From assembly GCF_902859745.1 (NCBI RefSeq), contig NZ_CADIJW010000004.1:1-64000 (forward strand): 64,000 nt of DNA, given 5' to 3'. Both the position numbers and the translations under genes were made by a program. The notes under the pieces were generated by a model. That model was not told the DNA's origin, did not search any database, and saw only the letters and a program-made list of their open reading frames with translations. Of this stretch, positions 8,982 through 19,670 are shown one piece after another (positions within the stretch are counted from its first letter, which is position 1; every line of letters starts with the position of its first letter). The stretch is from Achromobacter dolens. Lineage in GTDB: Bacteria; Pseudomonadota; Gammaproteobacteria; Burkholderiales; Burkholderiaceae_B.

Positions 8982-9425
8982 CTAGGCCAGCATCCGCGTC
9001 ATGACGACGTGCGCGATGCCGGCCTCCATGAACTCCTCGCCTTCCACCTGGAACCCGTGGGCCTCGTAAAAGCCCTTGGCGTGGGTTTGCGCGTGCAGCA
9101 CCAGCATGCGGTGGCCATCGCCATGACCCTGGCCGATCAGGGCGTCGAGCAACTGGCCGCCCACGCCCAGGCCGCGCGCCCGCTTGTGCACGGCCATGCG
9201 GCCGATGTGGCCGTCGGGCAGCAGCCGGCCGGTGCCCAGCGGCGTGCCGTCGGCGGCGTAGGCCACCGCATGCACCGAGACCGCGTCGTCGTCGTCCATC
9301 TCGACCTCGGGCGGCACGTTCTGCTCGACCACGAAAACGTCATAGCGGACCGACGAGGCGTCGTCGCGCAGGCGATCCCAGGTTCCCAGGGTGATACGTA
9401 CCGTCGGCTTTTGTTGGTTGGCCAT
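8982..9425 (-). CDS. GNAT-family N-acetyltransferase
   Basis: A 147-aa single-domain GNAT protein that would use acetyl-CoA to acylate an unknown amine. The acetyl-CoA pyrophosphate loop is GRMAVHKRARGLGVGGQLL (about 87-105), with the R/Q-x-x-G-x-G/A pattern as RARGLGVG. The C-terminal part has the HAQTHAKGFYEAHGF motif. The start at 9425 follows GAGGG and replaces a longer non-conserved N-terminus. It is transcribed divergently from the EamA transporter at 9544. Confidence 0.85.
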   Translation of the reverse strand: MANQQKPTVRITLGTWDRLRDDASSVRYDVFVVEQNVPPEVEMDDDDAVSVHAVAYAADGTPLGTGRLLPDGHIGRMAVHKRARGLGVGGQLLDALIGQGHGDGHRMLVLHAQTHAKGFYEAHGFQVEGEEFMEAGIAHVVMTRMLA

Positions 9426-9543
9426 TTTTTTCCCTCGCGCCACTGCTGAATATGAATCCACTGTCGACATTTTCGCAGGGATGGCGTGTCGGCGAAACAG
9501 GCGTACCATCGCGGCTGGCCCATTCCCGCAGCTGATCGCCATC

Positions 9544-10452
9544 ATGCCGCAAGCCGCAACGCCCGCCTGGTTGAAATTCGCGCCCGCGCTTTTCCTGCTG
9601 CTGTGGTCCAGCGGCTTCGTCGTGCTGAAAGTGGGGCTGGCCTATGCCGACCCGATGACATTCCTGGCACTGCGCTACGCCTGTGTCGTGGCGCTGCTGA
9701 TGCCGTTCCTGCTGGCGCTGCGGCCGCCGCTGCCGCAAGGCACCCGCGCCTGGGGCCACCTGGCCATGGTCGGCCTGCTGCTGCAGGCGGGCTACTTCTG
9801 TTTCACCTACCTGTCGCTCAAGCAAGGCATGTCCGCCGGCGGACTGGCGTTGATCACATCACTGCAGCCCATCCTGATCGGGCTGCTGGCGCCGGTGATC
9901 GCGCACGAACGCGTCGATGCGCGGCGCTGGGCCGGGCTGGGACTGGGCGTCTCCGGCGCCGCGCTGGTCATCATCGCCAAGGCCTCCATCGACCTGGCCT
10001 CGACGCTCGGGCTGGTGTTCGCGGTGGCCGCGCTGCTCTGCATCACCAGCGGCACGCTGTATGAGAAGCGCTTTGGCGTGCAGACCCACCCCGTCACCTC
10101 CAACACGGTGCAATACGCCGTGGGCCTGGCGGTCACGGCGCCGCTGGCCTTCTGGCTGGAGCCGATGCGCATCGACTGGACCGGGCCGTTGCTGGGTTCG
10201 CTGGCGTACCTGGTGGTGGGCAATTCGCTGGTCGCCATCACGTTGCTGCTGGCCATGCTGCGCCATGGCGAAGCGTCACGCGTGTCGGCGCTGTTCTTCC
10301 TGGTGCCGCCATCGACCGCGGTCATCGCACTGCTGGTGCTGGACGAGCCGATCCCGCCGCTGGCCTGGCCCGGCATGGCCCTGGCCGCGCTCGGCATCCT
10401 GCTGGTGACCCGTTCGGCGCGCACGCCCGCGCCGGCGCGGCAAGTAGAATGA
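9544..10452 (+). CDS. EamA/DMT-superfamily transporter
   Basis: A 302-aa integral membrane protein with about ten helices arranged as two EamA repeats, typical of drug/metabolite exporters. The first repeat begins with LLLWSSGFVVLKVGL. The second ends with LVPPSTAVIALLVLDEPI, the conserved end of the EamA domain. The substrate cannot be inferred. The AEC-family gene follows 31 bases after its stop, so the two may be cotranscribed. Confidence 0.88.
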   Translation: MPQAATPAWLKFAPALFLLLWSSGFVVLKVGLAYADPMTFLALRYACVVALLMPFLLALRPPLPQGTRAWGHLAMVGLLLQAGYFCFTYLSLKQGMSAGGLALITSLQPILIGLLAPVIAHERVDARRWAGLGLGVSGAALVIIAKASIDLASTLGLVFAVAALLCITSGTLYEKRFGVQTHPVTSNTVQYAVGLAVTAPLAFWLEPMRIDWTGPLLGSLAYLVVGNSLVAITLLLAMLRHGEASRVSALFFLVPPSTAVIALLVLDEPIPPLAWPGMALAALGILLVTRSARTPAPARQVE

Positions 10453-10483
10453 GCGCCCTTTCGCGCCCATTTCCGCCGCCGCC

Positions 10484-11428
10484 ATGAATGCCGTCATCAC
10501 CGCCGCCCTGCCGGTCTTCGCGCTGATCCTGACCGGATGGCTGGCGGCGCGCTGGCGCATCCTGGGGCCGGCCGCCACCGACGCCCTGAACCGCTACGTG
10601 GTCTACCTGTCGCTGCCGGCGCTGCTGTTCCGCGCCATGACGCAGGTGGACCTGGCGCACATGGCGCACTGGGGCTTTGTCGGCGCGTTCGCCGGCGGCA
10701 TCGCCGTCACGTTCGCGCTGTCGTTCCTGCCGCGCAAACGCGGCCCGCGCGGCCTGACCGACCGCAGCATCGAAGGACTGGCGGCGGCCTACGCCAATGC
10801 CGGTTATATGGGCATCCCGCTATGCCTGGCGCTGTTTGGCGCCGAAAGCCTGGCGCCGGCGGCCTTCACCACATTGATGACGGCCAGCGTGCTGTTCGGT
10901 TTCGCCATCGCCCTGATCGAATTCGACCGCCAGCAGGCGCCCGGCCTGGGCGCCACGCTGGTGAAGGTCGGCCGCGCGCTCATGCGCAATCCGCTGCTGG
11001 CCGCGCCGGTGCTGGGCCTGGCGTGGGCCGGCACCGGGCTGGCGCTGCCCGAGGGGCTGGATCGCTACGTGTCGCTGCTGGGCGCATCCGCCAGCCCCTG
11101 CGCGCTGGTCACCATCGGCCTGTTCCTGGCGCAGACCGAGACCGCAAGCCCGGGACCAGGCGTGCTGCGGCTGGTGGCCGGCAAGCTGCTGCTGCAACCG
11201 GCCGTGACGGCGCTGCTGGCGTTCCAGGTGTTCTCCATGCCGCCGCTGTGGGCCTGGACGGCGGTGTTGATGAGCGCCCTGCCGATCGGCACAGGCCCCT
11301 TCATGCTGGCGCAGATGTACGGGCGCGACGCGCGCGTCACCTCGCGCGCCATCCTGGTGTCCACGGTGCTGTCCGTCCTGACCGTGAGCCTGCTGGTAGC
11401 CTGGATCAGCGCGCATCCGATCTCCTGA
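10484..11428 (+). CDS. AEC-family (auxin efflux carrier-like) transporter
   Basis: A 314-aa membrane protein with ten predicted helices in two five-helix halves. The family landmarks are the N-terminal ALPVFALILTGW, the NRYVVYLSLPALLF segment (residues about 36-49) and AAYANAGYMGIPL (about 100-112) at the crossing of the first half. Bacterial members export malonate, malate or other carboxylates; the substrate here is unknown. Confidence 0.88.
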   Translation: MNAVITAALPVFALILTGWLAARWRILGPAATDALNRYVVYLSLPALLFRAMTQVDLAHMAHWGFVGAFAGGIAVTFALSFLPRKRGPRGLTDRSIEGLAAAYANAGYMGIPLCLALFGAESLAPAAFTTLMTASVLFGFAIALIEFDRQQAPGLGATLVKVGRALMRNPLLAAPVLGLAWAGTGLALPEGLDRYVSLLGASASPCALVTIGLFLAQTETASPGPGVLRLVAGKLLLQPAVTALLAFQVFSMPPLWAWTAVLMSALPIGTGPFMLAQMYGRDARVTSRAILVSTVLSVLTVSLLVAWISAHPIS

Positions 11429-11519
11429 GCCGCGCATCTTTATATAATCAAAAGTTATTAAAAAAGCACCAATAAATGCTTTGAGAAATTATTGACCGCC
11501 TTTAGACTTTATCCACGAC

Positions 11520-11550
11520 AACGGGTGCGGCTACGCGCCCGTTTGCTTTT
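11520..11550 (+). terminator. Possible hairpin between the AEC and YeeE genes
   Basis: AACGGG pairs with CCCGTT around a 12-base loop and is followed by TGCTTTT. It lies within an unusually AT-rich 149-bp gap that also holds TATAAT at 11443, a possible -10 for the next gene. Confidence 0.35.
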
Positions 11551-11577
11551 CCCTTATCGAATTCCCGGGACTCTCCC

Positions 11578-12801
11578 ATGAGCGCCAACACTTCCACCCT
11601 GCCCCTGCCCTCGGCGCTGCCGCCAATCCAGATCAACCGCAAGCCGCTCTGGATCGCGCTGCTGCTGGTGCTGGCCGGCGCCCTGTACCTGAACCAGACC
11701 GTCAGTTGGCGCCAGGGCGCGTTGTGGATCGTCGGCGCGCTGCTGGGCGTGGCGCTGTACCACGCGTCGTTCGGCTTCACCCAGGCCTGGCGCGTGTTCG
11801 TGTCGGACCGCCGCGGCGCCGGCCTGCGCGCGCAGATGTTCATGCTGGCCATCGGCGTGCTGCTGTTCTTCCCGTTCCTGGCGCAAGGCTCGCTGTTCGG
11901 CCAACCCGTCAACGGCCTGGTCTCGCCACCAGGCGTGTCGGTGCTGCTGGGCGCGTTCCTGTTCGGCATCGGGATGCAGTTGGGCGGCGGCTGCGCCTCG
12001 GGCACGCTGTTCGCGGTGGGCGGCGGCAATACCCGCATGCTGGTCACGCTGCTGTTCTTCATCATCGGCTCGGTCATCGCCACCGCCCACTTCGGCTGGT
12101 GGTCGACCCTGCCCGCGCTGGCGCCGACCTCGCTCATCAAGACCTGGGGCCTGGCGCCCGCCATCATCGCCAACCTGGCGGTGTTCGCGCTGATCGCCTG
12201 GATCGCCACCGTGCTGGAAAAACGCCGCCATGGCCACGTGATCTCGTTCGCCTCGCGCACCGCGCGCCCGGCCTCGCTGCTGCAGGGCCCGTGGCCGCTG
12301 ATCTGGGGCGGCGTGGCGCTGGTGGCGCTGAACTTCGCCACGCTGGCGCTGGCCGGCCGGCCCTGGGGCATCACCTCGGCGTTCGCGCTGTGGGGCGCCA
12401 AGGCGCTGGACGCGATGGGCGGCGACGTGGCCACCTGGGCCTACTGGAGCAAGCAGGCCGCGCTGGGCGCGCCGCTACGCCAGGACGTGACCACGGTGAT
12501 GGACATCGGCCTGATGCTGGGCGCGCTGGCCGCGGCCAGCGCCGCCGGCAAGTTCGCGCCGGTCTGGAAGGTGCCCGCGCGCTCGCTGGCCGGCGCGGTC
12601 ATCGGCGGCCTGCTGCTGGGCTACGGCGCGCGCCTGGCTTTCGGCTGCAACATCGGCGCCTACTTCAGCGGCATCCTGTCGGGCAGCCTGCATGCCTGGC
12701 TGTGGTTGCCGGCGGCGTTTGCCGGCAGCGCCCTGGGCGTGCGCCTGCGTCCGCTTTTTGGCCTGGCGGTGGAAAAAACGCCGTCGGCATCCAGCTGCTG
12801 A
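11578..12801 (+). CDS. YeeE/YedE-family (TsuA-like) sulfur-compound transporter
   Basis: A 407-aa polytopic inner-membrane protein of the YeeE/YedE family, whose best-known member TsuA imports thiosulfate. The conserved cysteine loops are present: GGGCASG with Cys139 in the first half and FGCNIGAYFSG with Cys357 in the second. These relay thiosulfate in TsuA. There is no partner TusA-like or rhodanese gene adjacent, so thiosulfate as substrate is inference. It ends at a strong terminator. Confidence 0.88.
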   Translation: MSANTSTLPLPSALPPIQINRKPLWIALLLVLAGALYLNQTVSWRQGALWIVGALLGVALYHASFGFTQAWRVFVSDRRGAGLRAQMFMLAIGVLLFFPFLAQGSLFGQPVNGLVSPPGVSVLLGAFLFGIGMQLGGGCASGTLFAVGGGNTRMLVTLLFFIIGSVIATAHFGWWSTLPALAPTSLIKTWGLAPAIIANLAVFALIAWIATVLEKRRHGHVISFASRTARPASLLQGPWPLIWGGVALVALNFATLALAGRPWGITSAFALWGAKALDAMGGDVATWAYWSKQAALGAPLRQDVTTVMDIGLMLGALAAASAAGKFAPVWKVPARSLAGAVIGGLLLGYGARLAFGCNIGAYFSGILSGSLHAWLWLPAAFAGSALGVRLRPLFGLAVEKTPSASSC

Positions 12802-12820
12802 GAAACACTGTTCCAGCAAC

Positions 12821-12846
12821 AGCCCCCTTCCGAGGGGGCTTTTTTT
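12821..12846 (+). terminator. Terminator after the YeeE/YedE gene
   Basis: AGCCCCCT pairs with AGGGGGCT through a four-base loop, followed by seven T on the plus strand. Confidence 0.88.
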
Positions 12847-12990
12847 CGTCCATGCCTCGCAACGCCAGCATTGGCGCGGTTTCCGCAATGGCGGACGGGG
12901 TGGTCGCGGCCGCCGGGCCGCGCCTTGCGTTTACCGGTTTTACAGCCGCCCTGGTGTATGGTTGCTGCATTCCGCAATACGGAGACGGAC

Positions 12991-14661
12991 ATGCAATGGA
13001 TTGCCGGCCGCTACACGGCCTTTATCTTGACCCTGGTGGCCGCCGCCGCGACCACCATCCTGGTGTTCACGGATTCGTACTGGTGGCTGTGGGCCGCCGT
13101 GCCGCTGGTACTGCTGGGCCTGCTGGGCGTGTACGACCTGATCCAGACGCGCCACGCCATCCGCCGCAACTATCCGGTGCTGGGCAATCTGCGCTTCCTG
13201 TTCGAATTCATCCGCCCCGAGATCCGCCAGTACTTCCTGGAAGACGACACCCAGGCCTCGCCGTTCTCGCGCGCGCAACGCTCGATCGTGTACCAGCGCG
13301 CCAAGCGCGAGATCGACAAGCGCCCCTTCGGCACACAGGAAGACGTGTACGGCGATCGCTACGAGTGGATCAACCATTCCATGTCGCCCACCCACATCGG
13401 CGACACCGACTTTCGCGTGACCGTGGGCGGCCCGGACTGCACCCAACCGTACGCGATGTCCGCCTTCAACGTGTCGGCCATGAGCTTTGGCGCCCTGTCG
13501 GCCAACGCGGTGCTGGCGCTGAACGAAGGCGCGCGGCAAGGCAACTTCGCGCATGACACGGGCGAAGGCGGCATCAGCCGCTATCATCGCCAGCCAGGCG
13601 GCAGCCTGGTGTGGAACATCGGCTCGGGCTACTTCGGCTGCCGCGACGAGCACGGCGCCTTCTCCGAGGAAGCCTTCGTCAGGAACGCCTGTACGCCGCA
13701 GGTGAAGATGATCGAGATCAAGTTGTCGCAGGGCGCCAAGCCGGGCCACGGCGGCATCCTGCCAGCCGGCAAGGTCACGCCCGAGATCGCCGAGGCGCGC
13801 GGCGTGGCGCCATGGCAGGACTGCAACTCACCCGCCAGCCACTCGGCCTTCGACTCGCCCATTGGCCTGATGAAGTTCGTGGCACGCCTGCGCGAGCTGT
13901 CCGGCGGCAAGCCGGTCGGTTTCAAGTTCTGCGTCGGCCATCCGTGGGAATGGTTCGCCATCGTCAAGGCCATGCTGGAAACCGGCATCACGCCCGACTT
14001 CATCGTGGTCGACGGCGCCGAGGGCGGCACCGGCGCCGCGCCGGTCGAGTTCGTCGACCACGTCGGCACGCCGCTGCGCGAGGCGCTGCGCCTGGTGCAC
14101 AACACGCTGATCGGCGTGAACCTGCGCGACCGCATCAAACTGGGGGCCTCGGGCAAGATCATCACCGCGTTCGACATGGCCCGCGTCATGGCCATGGGCG
14201 CGGACTGGTGCAACGCCGCGCGCGGCTTCATGTTCGCCATCGGCTGCATCCAGGCCCAGGCCTGCCACACCGGCAAGTGCCCTACCGGCGTAACTACCCA
14301 GGATCCGCTGCGCCAGCGCGCCCTGGTGGTGCCGGACAAGGCCCAGCGCGTAGCCAATTTCCACAAGAACACGCTGCACGCGCTGGCCGAGCTGCTGGCA
14401 GCCGCCGGCCTGACGCATCCGAACCAGTTGCGCCCGCACCATATCGCGCGCCGCATTTCATCGAGCGAGATCCGGCTGCTGTCGGCGCTGTTCCCGGAGC
14501 TGGCGCCGGGCGAACTGCTGCGCGGCGAGTTCCGTCACCAGGTGTTCCGCGCCGGCTGGTCGATGGCGCGCGCCGATTCGTTCCAGCCCACCCACGACAT
14601 CAGCACCGCGCTGGCGCAGGAATACGTCATGGCGCATCCGCCCCAGGCGACGCCGGCCTGA
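12991..14661 (+). CDS. FMN-binding glutamate-synthase-like protein
   Basis: A 556-aa protein with two N-terminal membrane helices (about 8-50), followed by the central FMN-binding/alpha-2 domain of glutamate synthase. Key stretches are MSFGALS (about 166-172), GEGG (about 191), GAKPGHGG (about 248-255) and FIVVDGAEGGTGAAP (residues about 331-345). A Cys cluster (CIQAQACHTGKCPTG, about 423-437) corresponds to the iron-sulfur region of GltB. The glutaminase domain is absent, so it is not a complete GOGAT; the reaction is unknown. The start at 12991 has GGAG ten bases upstream. Confidence 0.85.
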   Translation: MQWIAGRYTAFILTLVAAAATTILVFTDSYWWLWAAVPLVLLGLLGVYDLIQTRHAIRRNYPVLGNLRFLFEFIRPEIRQYFLEDDTQASPFSRAQRSIVYQRAKREIDKRPFGTQEDVYGDRYEWINHSMSPTHIGDTDFRVTVGGPDCTQPYAMSAFNVSAMSFGALSANAVLALNEGARQGNFAHDTGEGGISRYHRQPGGSLVWNIGSGYFGCRDEHGAFSEEAFVRNACTPQVKMIEIKLSQGAKPGHGGILPAGKVTPEIAEARGVAPWQDCNSPASHSAFDSPIGLMKFVARLRELSGGKPVGFKFCVGHPWEWFAIVKAMLETGITPDFIVVDGAEGGTGAAPVEFVDHVGTPLREALRLVHNTLIGVNLRDRIKLGASGKIITAFDMARVMAMGADWCNAARGFMFAIGCIQAQACHTGKCPTGVTTQDPLRQRALVVPDKAQRVANFHKNTLHALAELLAAAGLTHPNQLRPHHIARRISSSEIRLLSALFPELAPGELLRGEFRHQVFRAGWSMARADSFQPTHDISTALAQEYVMAHPPQATPA

Positions 14662-14695
14662 GCGCGGGCCGGGCCGCGATGGCGCTCGCCGCGGC

Positions 14696-16090
14696 CTACA
14701 GCCAGCGCTCGAACATGCGCGAGAAGAACTCCATAAAGCGGTCATCCACGCCCCGGGCGCGCCAGGCCTCGGGCGTGATGCGCACCGACTCGGTCACGTC
14801 GCGCTGGAACAGCGCTTCCATGTCGGCCGCGAACTCCGGTCCCAGCACCACCGCGTTGACCTCGTAGTTCAAAGCGAAGCTGCGCCAATCCATGTTGCTG
14901 GATCCCACGGTGGACCAGACGCCGTCGACCACCGCGGTCTTGGCGTGCAGCAGCGCGTCGCGCCGCTCGTAGATCTTCACGCCCGCCTTGAGCAGCTTGC
15001 CGTAATGGGAGCGGCCGGCATTGAACACCAGCGACGAATCGCTGAAGCCCGGCAGCACCAGCGCCACGTCCACGCCGCGCTGCGCGGCCGCGGCCAGCAC
15101 GTCGACAAAGGCCGGGTCGGGCACGAAGTACGCCATGGTGATGTGAATGGAGCGCTGCGCGCTCTCGAACGCGGACATGAGCGTCAGATAGACGGTGTAG
15201 CCGTCACTGCGATCGGGCTGGTTGGCCAGGATACGCACACGCGTCGGCCCGACGGGCGGCGCGATCGCCGTGCCGCCGCCACGCAGGGGCTCCTTGGCCT
15301 GCGACTGCCAGCCGTCCCGGATCACCGCCTCCAACTGGGCCACGGCCGGCCCCTCGATCTGCAGATGCGTATCACGCCAGGGCGCGGCCTGGGCGTCGGT
15401 TCGCTTTGCGTCGGCTCCGCTGCCCACGCCGCCCGATGCGCCGCTGCCGCTGGCGGGCGACGAGGCGTACACGGCGCTGACATTGATGCCCCCCAGGTAG
15501 CCCACCTTGCCATCCACCACCAGGACCTTGCGATGGTTGCGCTGGTTCGGCGACCAGCCGGCGCGGCTGCCATTCACGGGGCTGATCGGATTAAAGACCG
15601 CGACCTGCACGCCGGCGTCGCGCAGGCGCTGGAACAGCGCGTCGGGCGTCTTGATCGTGCCCACCGCATCCACCATCAGCGCGACATCGGCGCCGCGATT
15701 GCGCGCCGCGATCAAGGCCTCGGCAAAGCGCGCCCCTTCCGCATCATCCTCGAAGATGTAGGTTTCCATGTGCACGTAACGCCGCGCCTGCGCGATCGAG
15801 CGCAGCATGGCCTGGTAGGTCCCCGGCCCGTCGGCCAGCAGGCGCACGCGGTTGCCGGCCAACAGCGGCGCGCCGCTGACCGCTTCCTCGACCGCCAGGT
15901 GGCGCGCCAGGAAGTCATTCCTTGCATTGCGGGGATCCGCCGCGATGTCGTGGCCGCGGCGGTAACTGGCCTGCGACGCGTCGGCGGACAGGCCGGCCTG
16001 GGCCTTGCGGACGGCGCGTTCCTGCGCATCGGGCACGCTGGCGCAGGCGGCCAGCAGGGCCGCGCAGCAGGCCAGCGCCGCCGCGCGCAT
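14696..16090 (-). CDS. Phospholipase D-family lipoprotein (cardiolipin-synthase-like)
   Basis: A 464-aa protein with two HKD motifs: HRKVLVVDGKVGYLGG, beginning with the variant N-x-R-N-H-R-K, and HAKTAVVDGVWSTVGSSN. Two such motifs build one active site for phosphatidyl transfer, as in cardiolipin synthases. The start at 16090 gives a compact lipoprotein signal ending LLAAC and has GAGG just upstream. An alternative start at 16153 would add 21 residues. Localisation to the membrane with a periplasmic catalytic domain is inferred. It lies directly behind the DUF883 gene. Confidence 0.82.
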   Translation of the reverse strand: MRAAALACCAALLAACASVPDAQERAVRKAQAGLSADASQASYRRGHDIAADPRNARNDFLARHLAVEEAVSGAPLLAGNRVRLLADGPGTYQAMLRSIAQARRYVHMETYIFEDDAEGARFAEALIAARNRGADVALMVDAVGTIKTPDALFQRLRDAGVQVAVFNPISPVNGSRAGWSPNQRNHRKVLVVDGKVGYLGGINVSAVYASSPASGSGASGGVGSGADAKRTDAQAAPWRDTHLQIEGPAVAQLEAVIRDGWQSQAKEPLRGGGTAIAPPVGPTRVRILANQPDRSDGYTVYLTLMSAFESAQRSIHITMAYFVPDPAFVDVLAAAAQRGVDVALVLPGFSDSSLVFNAGRSHYGKLLKAGVKIYERRDALLHAKTAVVDGVWSTVGSSNMDWRSFALNYEVNAVVLGPEFAADMEALFQRDVTESVRITPEAWRARGVDDRFMEFFSRMFERWL

Positions 16091-16164
16091 GGCGCCTCGC
16101 CATGCGCGCCACCCCCGCGCCAACGGCGCGGGCAGGCCCGGTGGTGGCCTCATGGCGCGAGGGC

Positions 16165-16497
16165 TCAGCGCCGGTTGGCCAGCAGGCAGCAGCCCAGCAA
16201 GACGCCCACCAGCGTCGCCACACCCACCGATTTCCAGGCGTGCTCATGGACGTATTCATCGGCATAGGCCTTGGCGCGGCGGGCGCGCTCGCGCGCCACG
16301 CCTTCCCACTCGCCCGCGGATTCGCGCGCCTCGGCCAACTGGCGCGTCAGGCGCGCGCGCGCCGCTTCGATCTCAGAGCCGGTGTATGAGGCGGTCGAAC
16401 GCAACAGGTCCTCCGTACCGGCAAGCAACTCATGAAGGCTGTCGCTCACGCGATCGCGGTGCAGGGCCATTTCGGCGCGTTGGTGCTTTCTATTCAT
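16165..16497 (-). CDS. DUF883/ElaB-family ribosome-associated membrane protein
   Basis: A 110-aa protein matching the ElaB/YqjD pattern: an N-terminal polar helix, a long amphipathic Ala/Arg/Glu-rich helix (about 35-85), and a single C-terminal membrane anchor (about 90-107) ending in Arg-Arg. The start at 16497 has AGGAG eight bases upstream. Family members tether ribosomes to the inner membrane in stationary phase. It stands head to tail with the phospholipase-D-like gene. Confidence 0.8.
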   Translation of the reverse strand: MNRKHQRAEMALHRDRVSDSLHELLAGTEDLLRSTASYTGSEIEAARARLTRQLAEARESAGEWEGVARERARRAKAYADEYVHEHAWKSVGVATLVGVLLGCCLLANRR

Positions 16498-16822
16498 AGT
16501 CGCTCCTTGTCGCGGGTTGCTCAGACAGTCTTGCGGCTCGCCGCCAGACCGTGCCCACATTGTGGCCATTCCCGCCGCCGCGCGCCCGAGCTTTCGCAAC
16601 CAGCCGTTAACCGATATTTCAGTGGCGCGCCGCTTGCTGAGGCCTCCCGGCACGGTGACGGCCGGACGTACCGTCCCCGTGTGCGGCCGGCCTTTCCGCC
16701 CCCGCCAATTTCGTAAAAGTCCATTGCATTTCAGTGGCTTAACTTGACACCGGAACCCCTCTGGCGGCCACAATGTGTTTTTTGCAATGCGCTTCATCGG
16801 CCTCAAAAAAGGAACTGAACGC
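16498..16822. promoter_or_regulatory. Divergent intergenic region, DUF883 / egtD
   Basis: 325 bp with no supportable gene. A perfect TTGACA at 16744-16749 could be the -35 of egtD, but no good -10 follows at 16-18 bp. The egtD ribosome-binding site (AGGAA) is at about 16809. Confidence 0.3.
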
Positions 16823-17800
16823 ATGGTCTCTCCCTCCGCACTGCTCGCCGGCGCCGCCCCGCGGTTCCTGGCGCCGCAACCCCAGCCCATGACCGCCGAG
16901 CAGCAGGAATTGCGCGACGGACTGCTGGATCATCCCGCTCATATCGACCCCAAGTTTCTCTACGACGCGCTCGGCTCATCGCTGTTCACCGCCATTACGC
17001 AATTGCCGGAGTACTACCCGACCCGCTGCGAAGCAGAGATCTTCACGCGGCACGGGCAGGACATCGCGCGCCACATCGGTCCGGTGCAGGCCATGATCGA
17101 CCTGGGCGCGGGCGACTGCGTCAAGGCCGAGCGGCTGTTTTCCAGCCTGCGGCCGCGCCATTACGTCCCAATCGACATTTCCGCCGACTACCTCCAATCC
17201 GCGGTGCGGCGGCTGCGACTGTCGTACCCGGACCTGCGGATCACGCCCATCGGCCTGGACTTCTCCCAGGCGCTGGCCTTGCCGGCGGATATCGGCACCG
17301 AGCAGCGCCTGTTCTTCTATCCCGGCTCCAGCATCGGCAATCTCGACCCGCAAGCCGCGCTGGCCATGCTGCGGCGGATCCAGCGGCAATGCGCCGGCGG
17401 CGGGCTGCTGGTCGGGGTCGATCGCGTCAAGCCCAGGCAGGTGCTGGAACCGGCCTACGACGACGCCCTGCACCTGACCGCGGCCTTCAACCTGAACCTG
17501 CTGCGCCACGTCAATGACCTGCTGGGCAGCGACTTTGATGTCGATGACTGGCGCCATGTGGCGCTGTTCAACAGCGACCAATCGCGCATCGAGATGCACC
17601 TGGAAGCGCGCCGTTCCGTCACGGTGGCCTGGCCCGGCGGCCAGCGGCGCTTCGCGGCGCAGGAGCGCATCCATACCGAGAACTCCTACAAGTTCACGCC
17701 CGAAGCCTTCACCGAATTGCTGCAGCGCGCGGGATACCACGACATCCACCATTGGTCGGACGCGCGCGGCTGGTTTTCAGTATTCAGCGCCCGTGCCTGA
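16823..17800 (+). CDS. egtD: L-histidine N-alpha-methyltransferase EgtD
   Basis: A 325-aa SAM-dependent methyltransferase that trimethylates histidine to hercynine, the first step of ergothioneine synthesis. The SAM motif is DLGAGDCVKAERLF (93-106). FFYPGSSIGNLD (164-175) is the hallmark EgtD segment. The start at 16823 is preferred over an upstream in-frame ATG because of AGGAA. egtB begins 36 bp after the stop, forming a two-gene operon. Confidence 0.95.
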   Translation: MVSPSALLAGAAPRFLAPQPQPMTAEQQELRDGLLDHPAHIDPKFLYDALGSSLFTAITQLPEYYPTRCEAEIFTRHGQDIARHIGPVQAMIDLGAGDCVKAERLFSSLRPRHYVPIDISADYLQSAVRRLRLSYPDLRITPIGLDFSQALALPADIGTEQRLFFYPGSSIGNLDPQAALAMLRRIQRQCAGGGLLVGVDRVKPRQVLEPAYDDALHLTAAFNLNLLRHVNDLLGSDFDVDDWRHVALFNSDQSRIEMHLEARRSVTVAWPGGQRRFAAQERIHTENSYKFTPEAFTELLQRAGYHDIHHWSDARGWFSVFSARA

Positions 17801-17836
17801 CACCGCGCCCCCTCAACCCGCCCCTGGAGGATCGCC

Positions 17837-19150
<1,314 letters not shown>

Positions 19151-19290
19151 CGGAGTGACTGCGCGGTCGTAGCGGGCCGCCCGCGGCCTGAACAAAAAAA
19201 GCCGCCCCCTACTTGCAATCCTAAAAAATTCCATGCTAGAATTTCGTTCTTCGTTGCTTGGCTTTCATTGAAACCTGCGACGATAAGGAT

Positions 19291-19367
19291 GGCGCATTAG
19301 CTCAGCCGGTTAGAGCGACGGAATCATAATCCGCAGGTCCCCTGTTCGAATCAGGGATGCGCCACCA
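19291..19367 (+). tRNA. tRNA-Met (anticodon CAT, elongator-like)
   Basis: A 77-nt tRNA with encoded CCA. The acceptor GGCGCAT pairs with ATGCGCC, and the anticodon loop reads ATCATAA. A full first acceptor pair (G1-C72) argues against initiator tRNA. Because CAT tRNAs can be lysidine-modified to tRNA-Ile2, elongator Met is the likely but not certain identity. Confidence 0.92.
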
Positions 19368-19373
19368 GAATTC

Positions 19374-19405
19374 AAAAAGGCCTTCACTTGCGTGAAGGCC
19401 TTTTT
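19374..19405 (+). terminator. Terminator after tRNA-Met
   Basis: A 13-bp perfect stem AAAAAGGCCTTCA / TGAAGGCCTTTTT with a six-base loop. Confidence 0.88.
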
Positions 19406-19419
19406 CCATTGGGGCGCCG

Positions 19420-19465
19420 GAACAGGGGTGCGGACCAGGGGTGCGCACCAGGGGGGACCGGGGGT
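19420..19465. repeat. Short degenerate tandem repeat
   Basis: Three to four imperfect copies of a roughly 14-bp unit, ACCAGGGGTGCGN, lie just behind the tRNA-Met terminator in a 265-bp gene-free stretch before the esterase. Nothing else is seen in that stretch. Confidence 0.5.
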
Positions 19466-19670
19466 GCGAACCAAAGCGTGCCGGCCCAGATCGAAGGCCG
19501 AGGGCTCGCCACCCCGACATCACTTTCGCGACCACGTTGCCTGCGGCCCGCATTTGGGCCCTTCACACATTTCCACATATTCCCCACATTTTTCCCGCAT
19601 ACCGGCGCGGTGCGCCCTTTTAGAATCTTCGCGCACCACGCCCACCACAATCTCATGGGGAGAATCTGAC

